NCBI GenBank assembly: GCA_019914945.1
Contig: CM034102.1
Location: 13,505,501-13,569,500 of the forward strand
DNA: 64,000 nt
From: Typha latifolia
Taxonomy: Eukaryota > Streptophyta > Magnoliopsida > Poales > Typhaceae
Reading direction: 5' to 3'
Shown here: piece by piece, positions 27,501-37,430 of the stretch
Layout of the letters: each line of letters begins with the position of its first letter
Position numbering within the stretch: the first letter of the stretch is position 1
Notes under the pieces: generated by a model
Database searches by the model: none
The model's input: the letters and a program-made list of their open reading frames with translations, nothing else
What the model was told of the DNA's origin: nothing
Program-made: the position numbers and the translations under genes

Positions 27501-30500
27501 GGCTCGGCTCGGCTTAACTCGAGCCAGACCGAGCACGAGCCAAGCCCGAGCTTGGTTAGAGGAGAGGATGAGGCAGTGATACTAGGGGGGACGCTAGCTT
27601 GCCGAAGGAGCAGGAGGAGGAGGAGGCGATGACTGCGCTTGTCAATGGAGGAGGCCGACGAAAGAGGGAGAGGAAGACTGATCGATCACCACCAAAAGAA
27701 AGAAGAATATTTCTAATTTTATTTTTATTTTTTTGAACGGTTGGTTATTTGAAGAGTTAGCGATGTTTGGAAAATGTGAATTAGTGATTGATAGGAGAGA
27801 GGAGTAATGGTGTGTAGGAAAAATAAAATGGAGGCTAGGTCGGTCATATCAAGAGTAAAAGGAGGTTTAAGCATTTAAAAGGGTTTTATACTCTTAGCCA
27901 TGTGTCGAATGGAGAGTAAAGGAGTAGATTAAGATATATATATATATATATATACAATTTTGAGCTTATCTAGCCGAGCCTAAGCGAGCCAGCTTTGGCT
28001 CAAGTTCATCTCGAAATTAAATTTTGAGCCCAATTTTTTATTTAGGCTTGGCTCAACCCATTACGAGCCGAGCTTGAGCCGTCGCAACCGAGTTGAGCAT
28101 GAGCAACTCGTTAATTTTGACAGCCCTAATCTTATGGATATACATGGTTTGTTTGTTGGCCTCGACACTATAAAAATGAGAAATAGGTAGAGGAGTCAAG
28201 ATTAACAAGCTAATTGAATTTCACCTATAAACTACTTGAAATAGACTTGAATCGGTTGTTTGGCTAGAATGTCAAATGTCGCTTGAGGCAAAGAAATATC
28301 CCATTAGTGAATATTTTTGCCCACTAAACTTCGTAAAAGATTTTACCACGATTGACAACCTTCATTTGTCCATCTGTTTGCAGCTTATCGAGATAGCAAA
28401 CTATAGTTTGTTCTTCCGATTCCATGACACCACACCATACCACATTATGAGATTATCAAACTCCTTTTTGTAATCCTCCACAAATAGACTCTCTTGTGTG
28501 AATTGATAGAATTTGTGAATATGAATCTCGGAGATAAGTATCTAGTAAGAATTTTCTTGACTTCTTTCTTCATATTCTCCCAAGTAGCAATGCTTAGCTT
28601 ACCTTCACGATCTCACCAAAGTTTGAGTTGTTCCCATCAAATGGAGGCCAGCTTCTTTAGTTTGATAGCTAAAATCTTCACCTTGTTGTGCTTTGACAAG
28701 TCCTTGTACTCAAAGACTCACTCCACACCATGAAGCCACTCTATGAAGTCATCTGGTTGTATCCTTCCCTCAAACTTAGGAATGTCTAACTTGATGTTTA
28801 TATCTCGTTGGAACTCAATGTCCCTTCGAGGATGGTGACATAGAGAAGCCTTTCCACTATATGCTCTCATTCGAGCATGCTGGAAGGGATTAACCTTCTG
28901 ATAGAGATTTCATGCTCTGAATCATGACAAGATTAACTAGCTAATGTAGAATTTAAGAATAACTTAATATTGGTGCTTTGGTTCTTGAGGTGACTCTTAC
29001 CTTTCTTTATACTTTTACATTAAAGTAACATTTTTTATTATCTAGATGTTGGTAATCAAAAAGTTATGTAGTATATTCAACAGTCATGTGAACCATTATA
29101 TATATGCGATCTTATCTTATGTAATGATAAGCAAATTAATCAAGTGGAATAAGAAAGTTTAAAGTAAAAAGATAATTTCACTTAGACCCCCGAATTATTA
29201 TTATTTTACACATACACTTCGTGAATATTTTTATGACCCACATATATCCCCTAAACTAAGGCCCCCTTGAACTAAGAAAAAAAAAGTAACTATATGGACC
29301 TTTAAACCAAAAAAAAACTTTTTGGATTATAAGGTGTATGTGGTAAAAAAATTAGGAGTGTATGCTGAAAATGGTTCAAGAGGTTTAAGTGGAAATGTCC
29401 TAAATTTTTATCTACTTTATCTTCTATTAGAGAACAATCTTCTTCTATTCTGTTTTCTATCACATTCTCCTAACAAAGTGGTATCAAAGTTAGTTTTCCT
29501 TGAAGTACAATGGTTTTTAATAGCTTGTTTCAACCCCAACTTCCTCGCTTCACTGAGAAGAATTATAACTAATGGAATATTTAAATGAAGGTTCTCTATG
29601 GATCTCAAGATCTATAGAATATTGTAGAGAATAACTACGCTGAGCCAAAGAATTTGACCACACTTACATCACAATAACTCAATGAGTTGAAGAAAACTCG
29701 CAAGAATGACAAGAAGGTGTTGTCATTCATTTATCAAGCAGTGGACAAGACAATCTTTGAATGAATCTCGACCATGTCGACGATAAATAGTGTGGGATAC
29801 ACTCAAAGTATCATATAAAGGAGAGGAGAATGTGAAGATGATACGATTTCAAACTCTTTAAAGTGAATTTGATACTTTTCATATGAAGGACTCTAAAGTA
29901 ATTGAAGACTACTTCAATCGAGTAATCTCTATCATCAATCAATTGAAAACTAATAGTGAGAAAATTTCCGACCAAAGAATAGTTGAAAAAATTCTTATAA
30001 GTTTTAACTAGAAAGTATAAGCATGTTGTTGTTACTATTAAAGAATCTAAAGACTTATCTACTCTCTCTATTGAAAGTTTATTAAGATCATTCCAATCTC
30101 ATGAACATCGCATGAATCAACTTGATTATCCTCTCCTAGAGCAAGCATTTCAATCTCAAGTTTCACTGAGAAGAGATTCTAGAGAAAGAGGAGGATGGCA
30201 TTTTGGTCGCGGGAGATATGGAAGCAATAGCTAAAGAGGCGAAGAAAATAAAATAACAATGCATTCTCATCTGCTTTAACTAAAGGTAGAGATAGAGGAC
30301 GATATGCAGACGACCAATGTCATTATTGTGGCAAATATGGCCACATAAAAAGAATGTGTAGAAAATGATTGCCAAAGAGAAAAATAAAGATGCAAACTGT
30401 GCTAAATAATTTCTTCAAAAGAAGGAGAATCATTATCTTTTTATTGTTTGTAATTTACGAGAAGATGTTATTAATGATATTTAATATATTGATAATGGTT

Positions 30501-33500
30501 GTACTAACCACATGATAGAGAACAAAGACACTTTTGTCACTTTGGATGAATTTACTAAAAGTGTAGTTTGCATCGGGAATGACACCAAGCTACCAATCAA
30601 AGAAAGTTGTGACATTCTTGTCAAAATAAAGTAATGTGTCAAATGCATTACTAATGCCTTCTATATTCTAAACCTTAAGCAAAATCTTTTTGAGTGTTGA
30701 CAGCTTCTTTCCAAGAATCATGATCTTATCTTCAAAAAAGACACATGTGGGATCAAAGAGAAAAGGCAATATTCTTATATCCAAAGTGATAATGATACCA
30801 AACAAGATATTTTCCTTCAAGCTGCAAAGTGAAGTTTGGCATCTCCGGTATGATTATTTGAGTTTTAGCTCTCTTTCTTACATGTGTAAAAAAAAAAAAT
30901 GGTACGAGGCATGCCAAATATTCATCAACATGATCAAGTATGTGAAGGATGTGTACTTAGAAAGTATCATTGGGATTCTTTTCCAAGTGGAAAAGCTTAG
31001 AGGTCATCTAAAGCACTTGAGCTTATTCAAGGTCTTAAAAGCAAAATGAATGTACCTTGAAAACCTTGCATTCTGACCAATGAAGTGAATATAATTCACA
31101 AGATTTTTTTTTCAAAAAGCATGGCATAAACATCAAATTACTACCTGCTATATATTACAATAATCGGGTGGCGAAAAGGAAGAGCTGGATTATTATGGAG
31201 CTGGCTAAAAGTATGTGAAAGGCTAAATGTATGTCTAATATATTTTGGGCCGAAGCGGTTGTATGTGCGGTCTATTCTTTGAATCGTGTAACCTCCAAAA
31301 GTTTGTATAATATGACATTTCAAGAAGCTCAATTTGGACACGAATCTTGTGTCGCTCACTTCAGGGTTTTTGGAATCATTGTCTATGTGTATGTGCCCAA
31401 TGAAAAGAGAAAGAAATTGGATGACAAATGTGAAAAATGTATTCTTATAGGCTATAGTGAAATATCCTAAGCCTATAAACTTTTTAATCTCCTTACCAAG
31501 AAAGTTATTGTGAGTAGAGATGTAAAATTTAATAAATGAGAATTTTGGAGGTGGGATGGAAAGGAGAAAAAAGAATTTGCTATTCTTGTAGGTGAGGAAG
31601 AAAGTCAAGGTGATGATCTTAGACAAGAAGGAAGGAGTCCACCTACGTCTTCATCTTTTTCTTCCACATTGTCTCAAACGTCGTCATCATCAAGGTCTCC
31701 ACCTAGGAAGACGATGAGTATTAAAGATATCTATGCAAGCAAAGTATCATATAAAAATATGAACAACTTTGTACTATTTATTGATGAAGATCCTCTCACT
31801 TTTGAGGGAGCTTCAGACTAACAAAAATGGAGGCATGCTATGGATCAAGAAATTGAGTCAATCACAAAGTATGATACTCGAGTCATGTAGATCTTCTTAT
31901 CGGGCACAAACCAATAGGTGTTAAATGAATATATAAGACCAAGTTGAATGAAAAAAGTGAAGTTGAGAAGCACAAGGCCCGATTGATAGCGAAAGGCTAC
32001 AATCAAAAGTATAGCTTCAACTGCGATGAAGTCTTTGCTCCTATTGTTCGACTTGAGACTATTCATATAGTTTTGACTTTGGTGGCTCAAAATAGATGAA
32101 AAAATGCATTAAATGGATGTCCACTCGGCATTTCTAAATAGTGTTCTTGAAGAGGAAGTCTATACTAATCAACCTCTATGCTATGTGAAAAAAAGGTGAA
32201 AAACATAAAGTATGCAAGTTGAAGAAAGCTTTGTGTGGCTTAAAACAATACCAAGGGCATGGTACAATCACATCGATGGATTTTTTTTTAAGAATGAATT
32301 CAAGAGGTGTCCGATTGAGCATACTCTTTGCATCAAAGAAGGTACACATAGTGACATGATTTGATCTTCATCGACAATAGTTCAAATTATTTTGAAGCTT
32401 TCAAGAAAAATATGATGCATGAACTTAACATGACGGCATGAGACTTCTACATTTCCTTCTTGTCATTGAAGTTAAACAAAAAAGAATAAAAAGTTTTATC
32501 TCATGAAATAAGTATACAATGGATCTCTTAAAAATATTATGAATGAATGGTGCTTCACCTATAAGCACACCTATATATGTTGGCTTGAAATTAAGCAATC
32601 AAGGTGATGATAAGCTTGTTGATGTTGCTGTTTATAAAAGTCTTATTAGTAGTCTTATATACTTAATAAGCATAAGCCCATATATTTTGTACTATATTAG
32701 TTTTTTTAGTAGATTCATGAAAACACTAAGAAGATGTCATTGGAATATTGGAAAAAATTTAAGATATATTAGTGGTACCTTGGATGAAGGTATTACTTAC
32801 AAAAGTACTAAAAATTCATATTTAGCTAGCTATTGTGATAGTAATCGAGGTGAAAGCGCTGACAATAGCAAGAGTACTTCCAACTATGTTTTAGTGTCAA
32901 CTCCACTGCAATCCCATGGTCTTCAAAGAAGAAAAATGTTGTCGTTCTCTCTACTATAAAAGCGGAATACATTTTCTTGTCATTAGCAAGTTGTCAAGTA
33001 TTACGGCTAAAGTAGATTTTAGAAAAACTCAAGCATCTATAAGGCATAAATTTATTTTGTGATAACAAATCAACAATTGCACTCATAAAGAACCCGGTCT
33101 TCCATAGTAGAAGCAAGCATATTCGAGTTAGGTATCATTCCATTTGAGATTTGGTCAAAGATGATGAAATCGAGATCAAGTATTGTAAGATTAAAGATCA
33201 ATTAGCAGACATATTCACTAAAGCTCGCAAGATGAATATCTTCACCAAATTGAATTGAAGCTCAAAGTGGAAATGGTCTAACTTAAGAGGAGAATGTTAG
33301 AATATTAAGCTAGCCCATTTGACTAGTCAATTAGATTAATTAATTAGTGTAGAATTCAAGAATAAGTTAATATCGGTGATTTGGTTTTGCGATGACTCTT
33401 AGTCTTCTCTATACCTTTAAATTAAAGTAACATTTTGAATTCTTTAGATGTTGGAAATCAAAGAGTTATGTAGTATATCCAAGAGTCACATAGTATAACT

Positions 33501-36500
33501 AAGAGTCGTATAATATAACTAAGAGTCATGTAAACCACCACTATATATATGTAGTCTTATCTTATATAATGTTAAGCAAGTGAAATAAGAAAGTTTATAG
33601 TTTCTATCCACTTCATCTTGCATTAAGTATCAAGAGAACAAAGCGTCCTCAATTACTACAACTTAAGAATAAATATGTTCAAAGATTCTTTTGCAAAATG
33701 GTATACATTCTCAACCTAATGGATAACAATAGACACTTAACCAAGCGTTCTAAGCCACATAATTATAATAACATTGTTGTGGTAATCATAAATTGGTCAT
33801 GAAAGTTGTAGACAGTTGGCTTGTATGCTCTTGCGAAAGTTAGGAAGGGAGGAGTTAATGAGAAGCTTTACAAGAAATTAATTTGAAAAGAAATTAATAG
33901 AGTAGCTTTAGGAATTTAGCAAGTATTAAGTGTTCCAATTTTTTCCAGATCACAAACTTAACAAAGAAAAGAAACACTGGTATTAATGAAAAAGTTAAAG
34001 CTATACTTATATATGTTAGTCTATCCTGGTAACTTTTTGAAGGTATCCAAACACAACATTTGCCTTGACTAAGCTTTGAAGTTCTAGGAGGAATACCTCA
34101 ATGTTATAATCTTATAGCGTTTGTTTGCTAACATCTTTTTTTATGAACCTGTATTCACGGCATATTTTCTTAGTACTGAACACATTATCCTGATAACCAC
34201 ACCAATATATATCCAAGCTTGAAGGTGGTCATCTAATGTAACACATTCTTCTTGTGTCAATAGGCTATTAATGTGCATGACTAGGACTGCACAATGAAGT
34301 TAAAATCAGCTTGAGCATATAAAGTGTTTGCCCAGATGTCAGATGCATCTAGATCTCGATCAAGATGACTATATTGTTGTATAATTAGCACATAATTATA
34401 GCTGACAAGCACTATATGTTTGCCAACTTTTAAGCAGCTCAACTGATCCTTTGTGAAAAAGGCAAAATTATCCCAATCAAATGGCGCTGCATATTTGCCT
34501 GCATAATATTTTCACAAAAAGTATATCATATCATGAGAAAAACGTAATTTAGTTTTCTCAGGTTTATTAGTAAGAAATATTTACCTTTTACTTACTAGAT
34601 TTCTCTACTTTAAGAAGTACTAAAGAACTTGTTTATCAAGATTTTAGAGCTTCGGTTTTAGTCACAATTAGTATGAGCACTTTAATTCCCTGAATTACAG
34701 CAATAAGCAATAAAACCGATGATTTATGATACCTAATTCACCTCAATGATTTAGTTTTATGAATCAAAAGAACAGAATCATATTAAACATAATATGATTT
34801 AATAAGGGAGTTGGCACATAAGATTTAGCGTCGATTCTTTTGTATGTGTATTGCTTTAGATAAACGAGTAGTCCAACCATTAGATAAATAGCGGACAATG
34901 GTGCCTTACCAGCACATTAACATTTTTGGAAACTGTACAATCTTGAAACAGCCCCAATATAGGAGGAGCTAGCTGAGAGGTAACTAGAGTCGCAATTCGG
35001 TTTTTAATTAGTTTGGTATGGTATTTCCAGAAGAGAACTAGACTAAGGCCAAGGAGGTAGGTAAAGTTGACTCTGCAGACAATCACCATGTCGTTAGGGT
35101 TTTAATAAGACAATATAAGAGTATAAGATGGTAAGTAGTTGATATCTTCTTTCTTGAGTTTGCACATTGTAGTACTTGGCTTCTACCTTTTTGAAACCTT
35201 TCCATATAACCACCCTATTTGAATTCTTAATTGAATCCTACCTTACTGACAGTTCAAAAGTATTGTTTGTTCATTTACTCATAGCAATTAAAAAAACTAT
35301 AGTAGTCAAACTAGGGCAACTAGCTGTACATATATAAACTAACTTAGCCTACTGCTATTCTCTTGGTCATACATTGTCTGAGACATCAACTAATGTGGAT
35401 CTGAAACATAATTTTTGAAGTAAAGATGCAACAAGGATGTAACAACCAATCCCATGCAAAGCATAGTGCAATTGTGACAAAAATGACCTGGAATTCACCC
35501 ATACATAATAAGCGATAAAGCAGGCATTTTGCAAGAAATGATATCAGAATTGTTATTTAAACTTTGAAGTGTGCTAATATCGCCATTTTCCCCAAGCTAC
35601 ATACTTCAAGGAATGAGTACAGAATTTGAAATCTAAATTTGGAAAATATTAGAGAATCTTAAACCTGATTTTTTTTTTAAATTATGCCAAAATCTTAGTA
35701 AATATAAAGAGGTTCTCAAAAAGTTTAGACAAGATCATGAAGAACACAGCAAATCTGGTATCTGAAGCATGCTAGCAAACAGAAAGGAAAAGACATGAGA
35801 TAAAAGTGCAGGCACTGCAGCAAAGATGATACTAATCTAGGATAGAGGCTTGATACCAAAAGAATAAAAATAAAATTTATATTTGATGTAAAATAAGCAA
35901 GATATGAAATTATTTAATCAGGTCCTAATTAAATCGTAACGTTTATTAAAGACCGACAACTCTGTGGCTATTGATGATAGCGTAGCTTAGGATTCAAAAC
36001 TCACGAGTTGCTACTGACTGAATTCCAGCTACACCATGTAATTAACCAAGAAAGACAATTAATTCAAACCCCTAGTACTTGTGGGACATGAAACTCGTAT
36101 TAACCACAAAGAATCGAGAATCTACAGGATCGAAGAGAAGCATAAACACTGGAATAATTTATGCATCTCGAGCAAATATCATCGAAAAGGTGACTCATTT
36201 ATTTCTGTTATTATTAGTTCGCAATACTGGTTTTCATCTACATAAAATATGTATATATATAAGATCTTGGCTTCCATTATACCTAAACTAATTCGTTTTC
36301 GTGTAATAATTTGCTTGAGAAGCTCGTCTAGGTTATGATCTTTTGATACATTAGCACAAAAGAGATAACGAAAGAAAGGGCAAAAAAAAGACGTGGAAAT
36401 GGACAGAACGAAGAGATCCTCTTACCTATATTAATAACAGCTAGCGCTAACGAGATAGGTAGAAGAGTATAAGCAGTGTTAATTAAACGTAAGCTTAACC

Positions 36501-37176
36501 TAGAAAAAAGTTCTCATTGTGAAGTACTGGAAAGGACTGGAAAAATAGATTTTTTTATACCGGAGGCTACAATCTCGTTATAATTAAAGCAAGGAAATGA
36601 AAAGAAAGGAAACCCATCAAATCATCTCTATCTTCGAATTTTAAAGTAAGGGAAAAAAAAAAGTAGAGAGCTCAATGGAACAGTACACGTACGTGAGTCT
36701 ATAAGCGCCATGGTTGTACTAGCTCATCAAAGCAAAGCTTCTCTACTCTAGTCTACTTTACTCCTAAAAGAAAATTTTAAAGAAGCAATCCCAGGATTTA
36801 GTGGCCAAAGGCTTTCGTTTCTTTCCTAGATCGATCGATCAAAAAACCCTCAAAAGAAGAAAGAACGAGTTATGAACCAAGAGACGGATCCGGGGGAGGA
36901 AATCGTTGAAAGATTCCTCTTTTAGGGTAGGGTTTCGGTCGATGGGGTTGGGGTTGGGGTTGGGGGATAGTGGTGAGGGGAAACTTGCGCACCTGGAGCT
37001 GCTGCAGAACTCGAAGAGGCGGCCGCGGTTGGAGAAGATGATGAGCGCCACCTCGGCATCGCACAGCACCGACAGCTCGTACGCCTTCTTGAGTAAGCCG
37101 TTGCGGCGCTTCGAGAAGGTCACCTGCCGGTTTATCTTGTTCTCGATCCGCTTCAGCTCCACCCTTCCTCTCCCCA

Positions 37177-37177
<1 letters not shown>
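4089..37177 (-). CDS. SEP: SEPALLATA-type (LOFSEP/AGL2-like) MADS-box transcription factor, complete, 8 exons
   Basis: A floral E-function MIKCc MADS factor that bridges floral-organ MADS complexes. Exons on the minus strand: 37177-36993, 24634-24556, 18502-18441, 18318-18219, 15580-15539, 15382-15341, 4403-4261, 4170-4089. Lengths are 185, 79, 62, 100, 42, 42, 143 and 82 bp; all junctions are GT/AG and phases agree, giving 735 bp and 244 residues. The MADS domain (1-60) ends in [11 protein letters not shown]. The I region begins [13 protein letters not shown]. The K domain (about 89-170) includes [19 protein letters not shown]. The C-terminus carries SEP motif I ([15 protein letters not shown]) and SEP motif II (NGYVPGWM, then stop). 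These motifs and the AP1/FUL neighbour favour the LOFSEP (AGL2/SEP1-2-4) lineage over SEP3. Introns 1 (12.4 kb), 2 (6.1 kb) and 6 (10.9 kb) are transposon- or repeat-laden, yet the frame is intact. Confidence 0.93.
5098..5749 (+). repeat. Left LTR of the gypsy element
   Basis: Begins TGATGCGGAC and ends TTCTTAACA, 652 bp. It carries roughly 70 bp (about 5,245-5,325) absent from the right LTR, so one copy has had an indel. Confidence 0.85.
5752..5763 (+). other. Primer binding site of the gypsy element
   Basis: TGGTATCAGAGC, two bases after the left LTR, is complementary to the 3' end of initiator tRNA-Met, the usual primer of plant LTR elements. Confidence 0.85.
6974..8115 (-). pseudogene. 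atpA: Nuclear plastid DNA insert (NUPT): atpF 3' end and truncated atpA
   Basis: On the minus strand the insert begins with the degraded end of plastid atpF (8,113-8,011; NNELHFRS and ANIG visible), then the start of atpA, the CF1 ATP synthase alpha subunit ([20 protein letters not shown], near 7,940). Further atpA pieces follow: [28 protein letters not shown] near 7,690-7,540, and finally [11 protein letters not shown] and [13 protein letters not shown] near 7,060-6,975, where it stops. The gene order atpF-atpA is that of the plastid genome. Several stops and frameshifts show it is non-functional. It lies within the LTR of the nested retroelement. Confidence 0.9.
8791..9012 (+). pseudogene. 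Ty3/gypsy integrase N-terminal fragment
   Basis: A 73-codon open stretch containing [13 protein letters not shown] and [18 protein letters not shown] resembles the region before the integrase zinc finger of gypsy polyproteins. It is a remnant with no complete domain and sits in the internal part of the nested element. Confidence 0.45.
11580..13460 (+). pseudogene. Ty3/gypsy pol remnant: reverse transcriptase, RNase H, integrase
   Basis: Reverse transcriptase is recognisable near 11,600-12,060 ([26 protein letters not shown]). The place where the family has the catalytic DD pair reads FFYHILVYI, so the active site is lost. RNase H follows at 12,175-12,360 ([25 protein letters not shown]). The integrase core is at 12,745-13,140 ([12 protein letters not shown]). 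The reading frame is broken many times. It belongs to the 5,098-14,958 element, and its 3' tail resumes at 14,149 beyond the hAT insert. Confidence 0.82.
13476..14140. mobile_element. Non-autonomous hAT-type element (665 bp) with 8-bp target duplication
   Basis: The two ends are imperfect inverted repeats: CAATGTTTTAAAAAGCGG at the left and CGCTTTTCAAAACAGTG at the right. The element is flanked by perfect GTCATTTC direct repeats (13468-13475 and 14141-14148). An 8-bp duplication with CA(N)TG/CAGTG ends fits the hAT superfamily. The interior is rich in GGCGG and CCTAGGCGG motifs and has no transposase. It interrupts the gypsy pol 3' end, so it is the younger insertion. Confidence 0.85.
14149..14345 (+). 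pseudogene. Gypsy polyprotein C-terminal tail
   Basis: After the hAT insert the polyprotein tail continues, with a chromodomain-like end (VEWLG followed by SKILEHF, in shifted frame). The right LTR starts at 14,366. Confidence 0.5.
14366..14958 (+). repeat. Right LTR of the gypsy element
   Basis: Begins TGAAGCAGAC and ends TCCCGTCA, 593 bp. It aligns with the left LTR over its length with clear divergence, which indicates an old insertion. Confidence 0.83.
15423..15501. repeat. Compound (TA)n(GA)n microsatellite in SEP intron 5
   Basis: About 30 bp of TA repeats (15,423-15,452) is followed by about 49 bp of GA repeats. It fills half of the 156-bp intron between SEP exons 5 and 6; on the RNA strand it reads (UC)n then (UA)n. 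Confidence 0.95.
15581..18218 (-). other. SEP intron 4 (2.6 kb)
   Basis: AT-rich intron containing a 202-bp tandem duplication (about 16,121-16,520). Short ORFs here match nothing I recognise. Confidence 0.8.
16121..16520. repeat. Tandem duplication, 202-bp unit, two copies
   Basis: The unit beginning TATTATATTAAATATATTAT at 16,121 recurs at 16,323. The copies are nearly identical over about 200 bp (one visible substitution, ctttcactgg versus ctttcaatgg), so the duplication is recent. Confidence 0.92.
21821..21883. repeat. 32-bp tandem duplication
   Basis: The unit beginning GAGGGGTGTGTTGCAGTCCC occurs twice in a row at 21,821 and 21,853, with essentially no difference. Confidence 0.9.
22066..22395. 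repeat. 173-bp tandem duplication
   Basis: The unit beginning ACTAATTCATTATTCTCTCT at 22,066 recurs at 22,239 with few differences. Both contain CCCATATTATTATAGTGCTT. Confidence 0.9.
22504..22766. repeat. Large palindrome / foldback element
   Basis: Two imperfect inverted arms (22,504-22,630 and 22,641-22,766) meet at a perfect 14-bp stem, CCTTATTCCACAAG paired with CTTGTGGAATAAGG, around a 10-base loop. Arm similarity extends out to AAATATAATTATTACT. It is probably a foldback MITE; no transposase is present. Confidence 0.85.
22950..23345. repeat. Degenerate minisatellite
   Basis: The core CTCTATGTAAAATAA recurs near 23,026, 23,093, 23,167 and 23,258, interleaved with ATGCACTA and AAGTAACC blocks. 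Spacing is about 65-90 bp. Confidence 0.7.
24473..24516. repeat. (AT)n microsatellite
   Basis: About 44 bp of uninterrupted AT, 40 bp downstream of the SEP exon 2 donor. Confidence 0.95.
27115..28900 (-). mobile_element. Antisense Ty3/gypsy deletion derivative (gag and integrase pieces)
   Basis: On the minus strand, a gag-like stretch (about 28,900-28,480; [34 protein letters not shown]) is followed by integrase pieces ([11 protein letters not shown] near 28,350; GDLVWIYVH and [12 protein letters not shown] near 27,330-27,200; FNVVDLSPY near 27,150). Reverse transcriptase is missing between gag and integrase. Frames are broken. A TIR element interrupts it at about 27,417-28,133. Confidence 0.68.
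27417..28133. mobile_element. TIR element with GAGC-rich ends (about 717 bp)
   Basis: The left end (GGTTGTAAACGAGCTGAGCC) and the inverted right end (GGCTGTCAAAATTAACGAGT) are imperfect inverted repeats. Subterminal regions are full of GAGCC/GGCTC motifs. The interior has no transposase. It interrupts gypsy integrase sequence. The superfamily is uncertain (MULE-like or hAT-like). Confidence 0.5.
29165..29390. mobile_element. Small insert within the copia left LTR
   Basis: Roughly 225 bp present in the left LTR but absent from the right. It has AT-rich homopolymer runs and MITE-like composition. The ends are approximate. Confidence 0.4.
29500..33260 (+). pseudogene. Ty1/copia gag-pol remnant
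   Basis: The zinc knuckle [14 protein letters not shown] lies near 30,320-30,360. The protease region (NGCTNHM) is near 30,490. The integrase C-terminal part is at 31,231-31,470 ([25 protein letters not shown]). Reverse transcriptase begins near 31,830 (MDVHSAFLN near 32,110). RNase H is at 32,543-33,250 (YCDSNRG). Stops and frameshifts recur throughout, so no functional polyprotein is possible. Confidence 0.82.
33295..33640 (+). repeat. Right LTR of the copia element
   Basis: Starts TGTTAGAATATTAAGC and aligns with 28,930-29,160 and 29,400-29,440 of the left side. It appears truncated at its end after GAGAACAAAGCG. Confidence 0.7.
36941..36967 (+). promoter_or_regulatory. (GGGGTT)n tract beside the SEP intron 1 donor
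   Basis: Four G4-G5 tracts separated by TT lie on the plus strand, 25 bp inside SEP intron 1. Four short-loop G tracts meet the quadruplex pattern. The SEP RNA carries the C-rich complement. Confidence 0.55.
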
Positions 37178-37226
<49 letters not shown>

Positions 37227-37302
37227 CCCTCTCTTCTCTCTTCTCTCTTCTCTCTTCTTCTTTCTCTCTCTAGTTCTCTCTCTCTCTCTCTCTCTCTAGT
37301 GT
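37178..37302. promoter_or_regulatory. (GA)n-rich 5' leader of SEP
   Basis: Directly upstream of the SEP start codon the minus strand is a long GA repeat (plus-strand TC repeats with short interruptions). GA repeats are bound by plant BASIC PENTACYSTEINE factors, known regulators of MADS genes; binding here is inference. Confidence 0.6.
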
Positions 37303-37430
37303 TCTTTGGTTCTCCGGCTCTTTGTTTCTTTGTCCACTCTTGGAGCTTTTTCTATCACCTTTGGCTTGTCCTTTCTCACCCCGCTCCTTTTCGTTTTTAC
37401 ATCTTCCTCCCTCTACTTTTAATTTAGAGA

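Larger units (their letters stand above)
28930..33640 (+). mobile_element. Ty1/copia LTR retrotransposon, degenerate
   Basis: The order of pieces is gag with a CCHC knuckle, protease, integrase, reverse transcriptase, RNase H, which defines Ty1/copia. The left LTR (about 28,930-29,465) is truncated at its start and carries an insert at about 29,165-29,390. The primer binding site TGGTATCAAAGT is at 29,479-29,490. A polypurine tract (AAGAGGAGAA) precedes the right LTR, which starts TGTTAG at 33,295. Antisense to SEP, in intron 1. Confidence 0.85.
24635..36992 (-). other. SEP intron 1 (12.4 kb)
   Basis: The longest intron. 24,635-26,900 is AT-rich with no recognised element. 27,100-28,900 is an antisense gypsy derivative with a TIR insert. 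28,930-33,640 is a copia element. 33,640-36,940 shows no recognised feature. A G-rich repeat lies beside the donor site. Confidence 0.85.
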
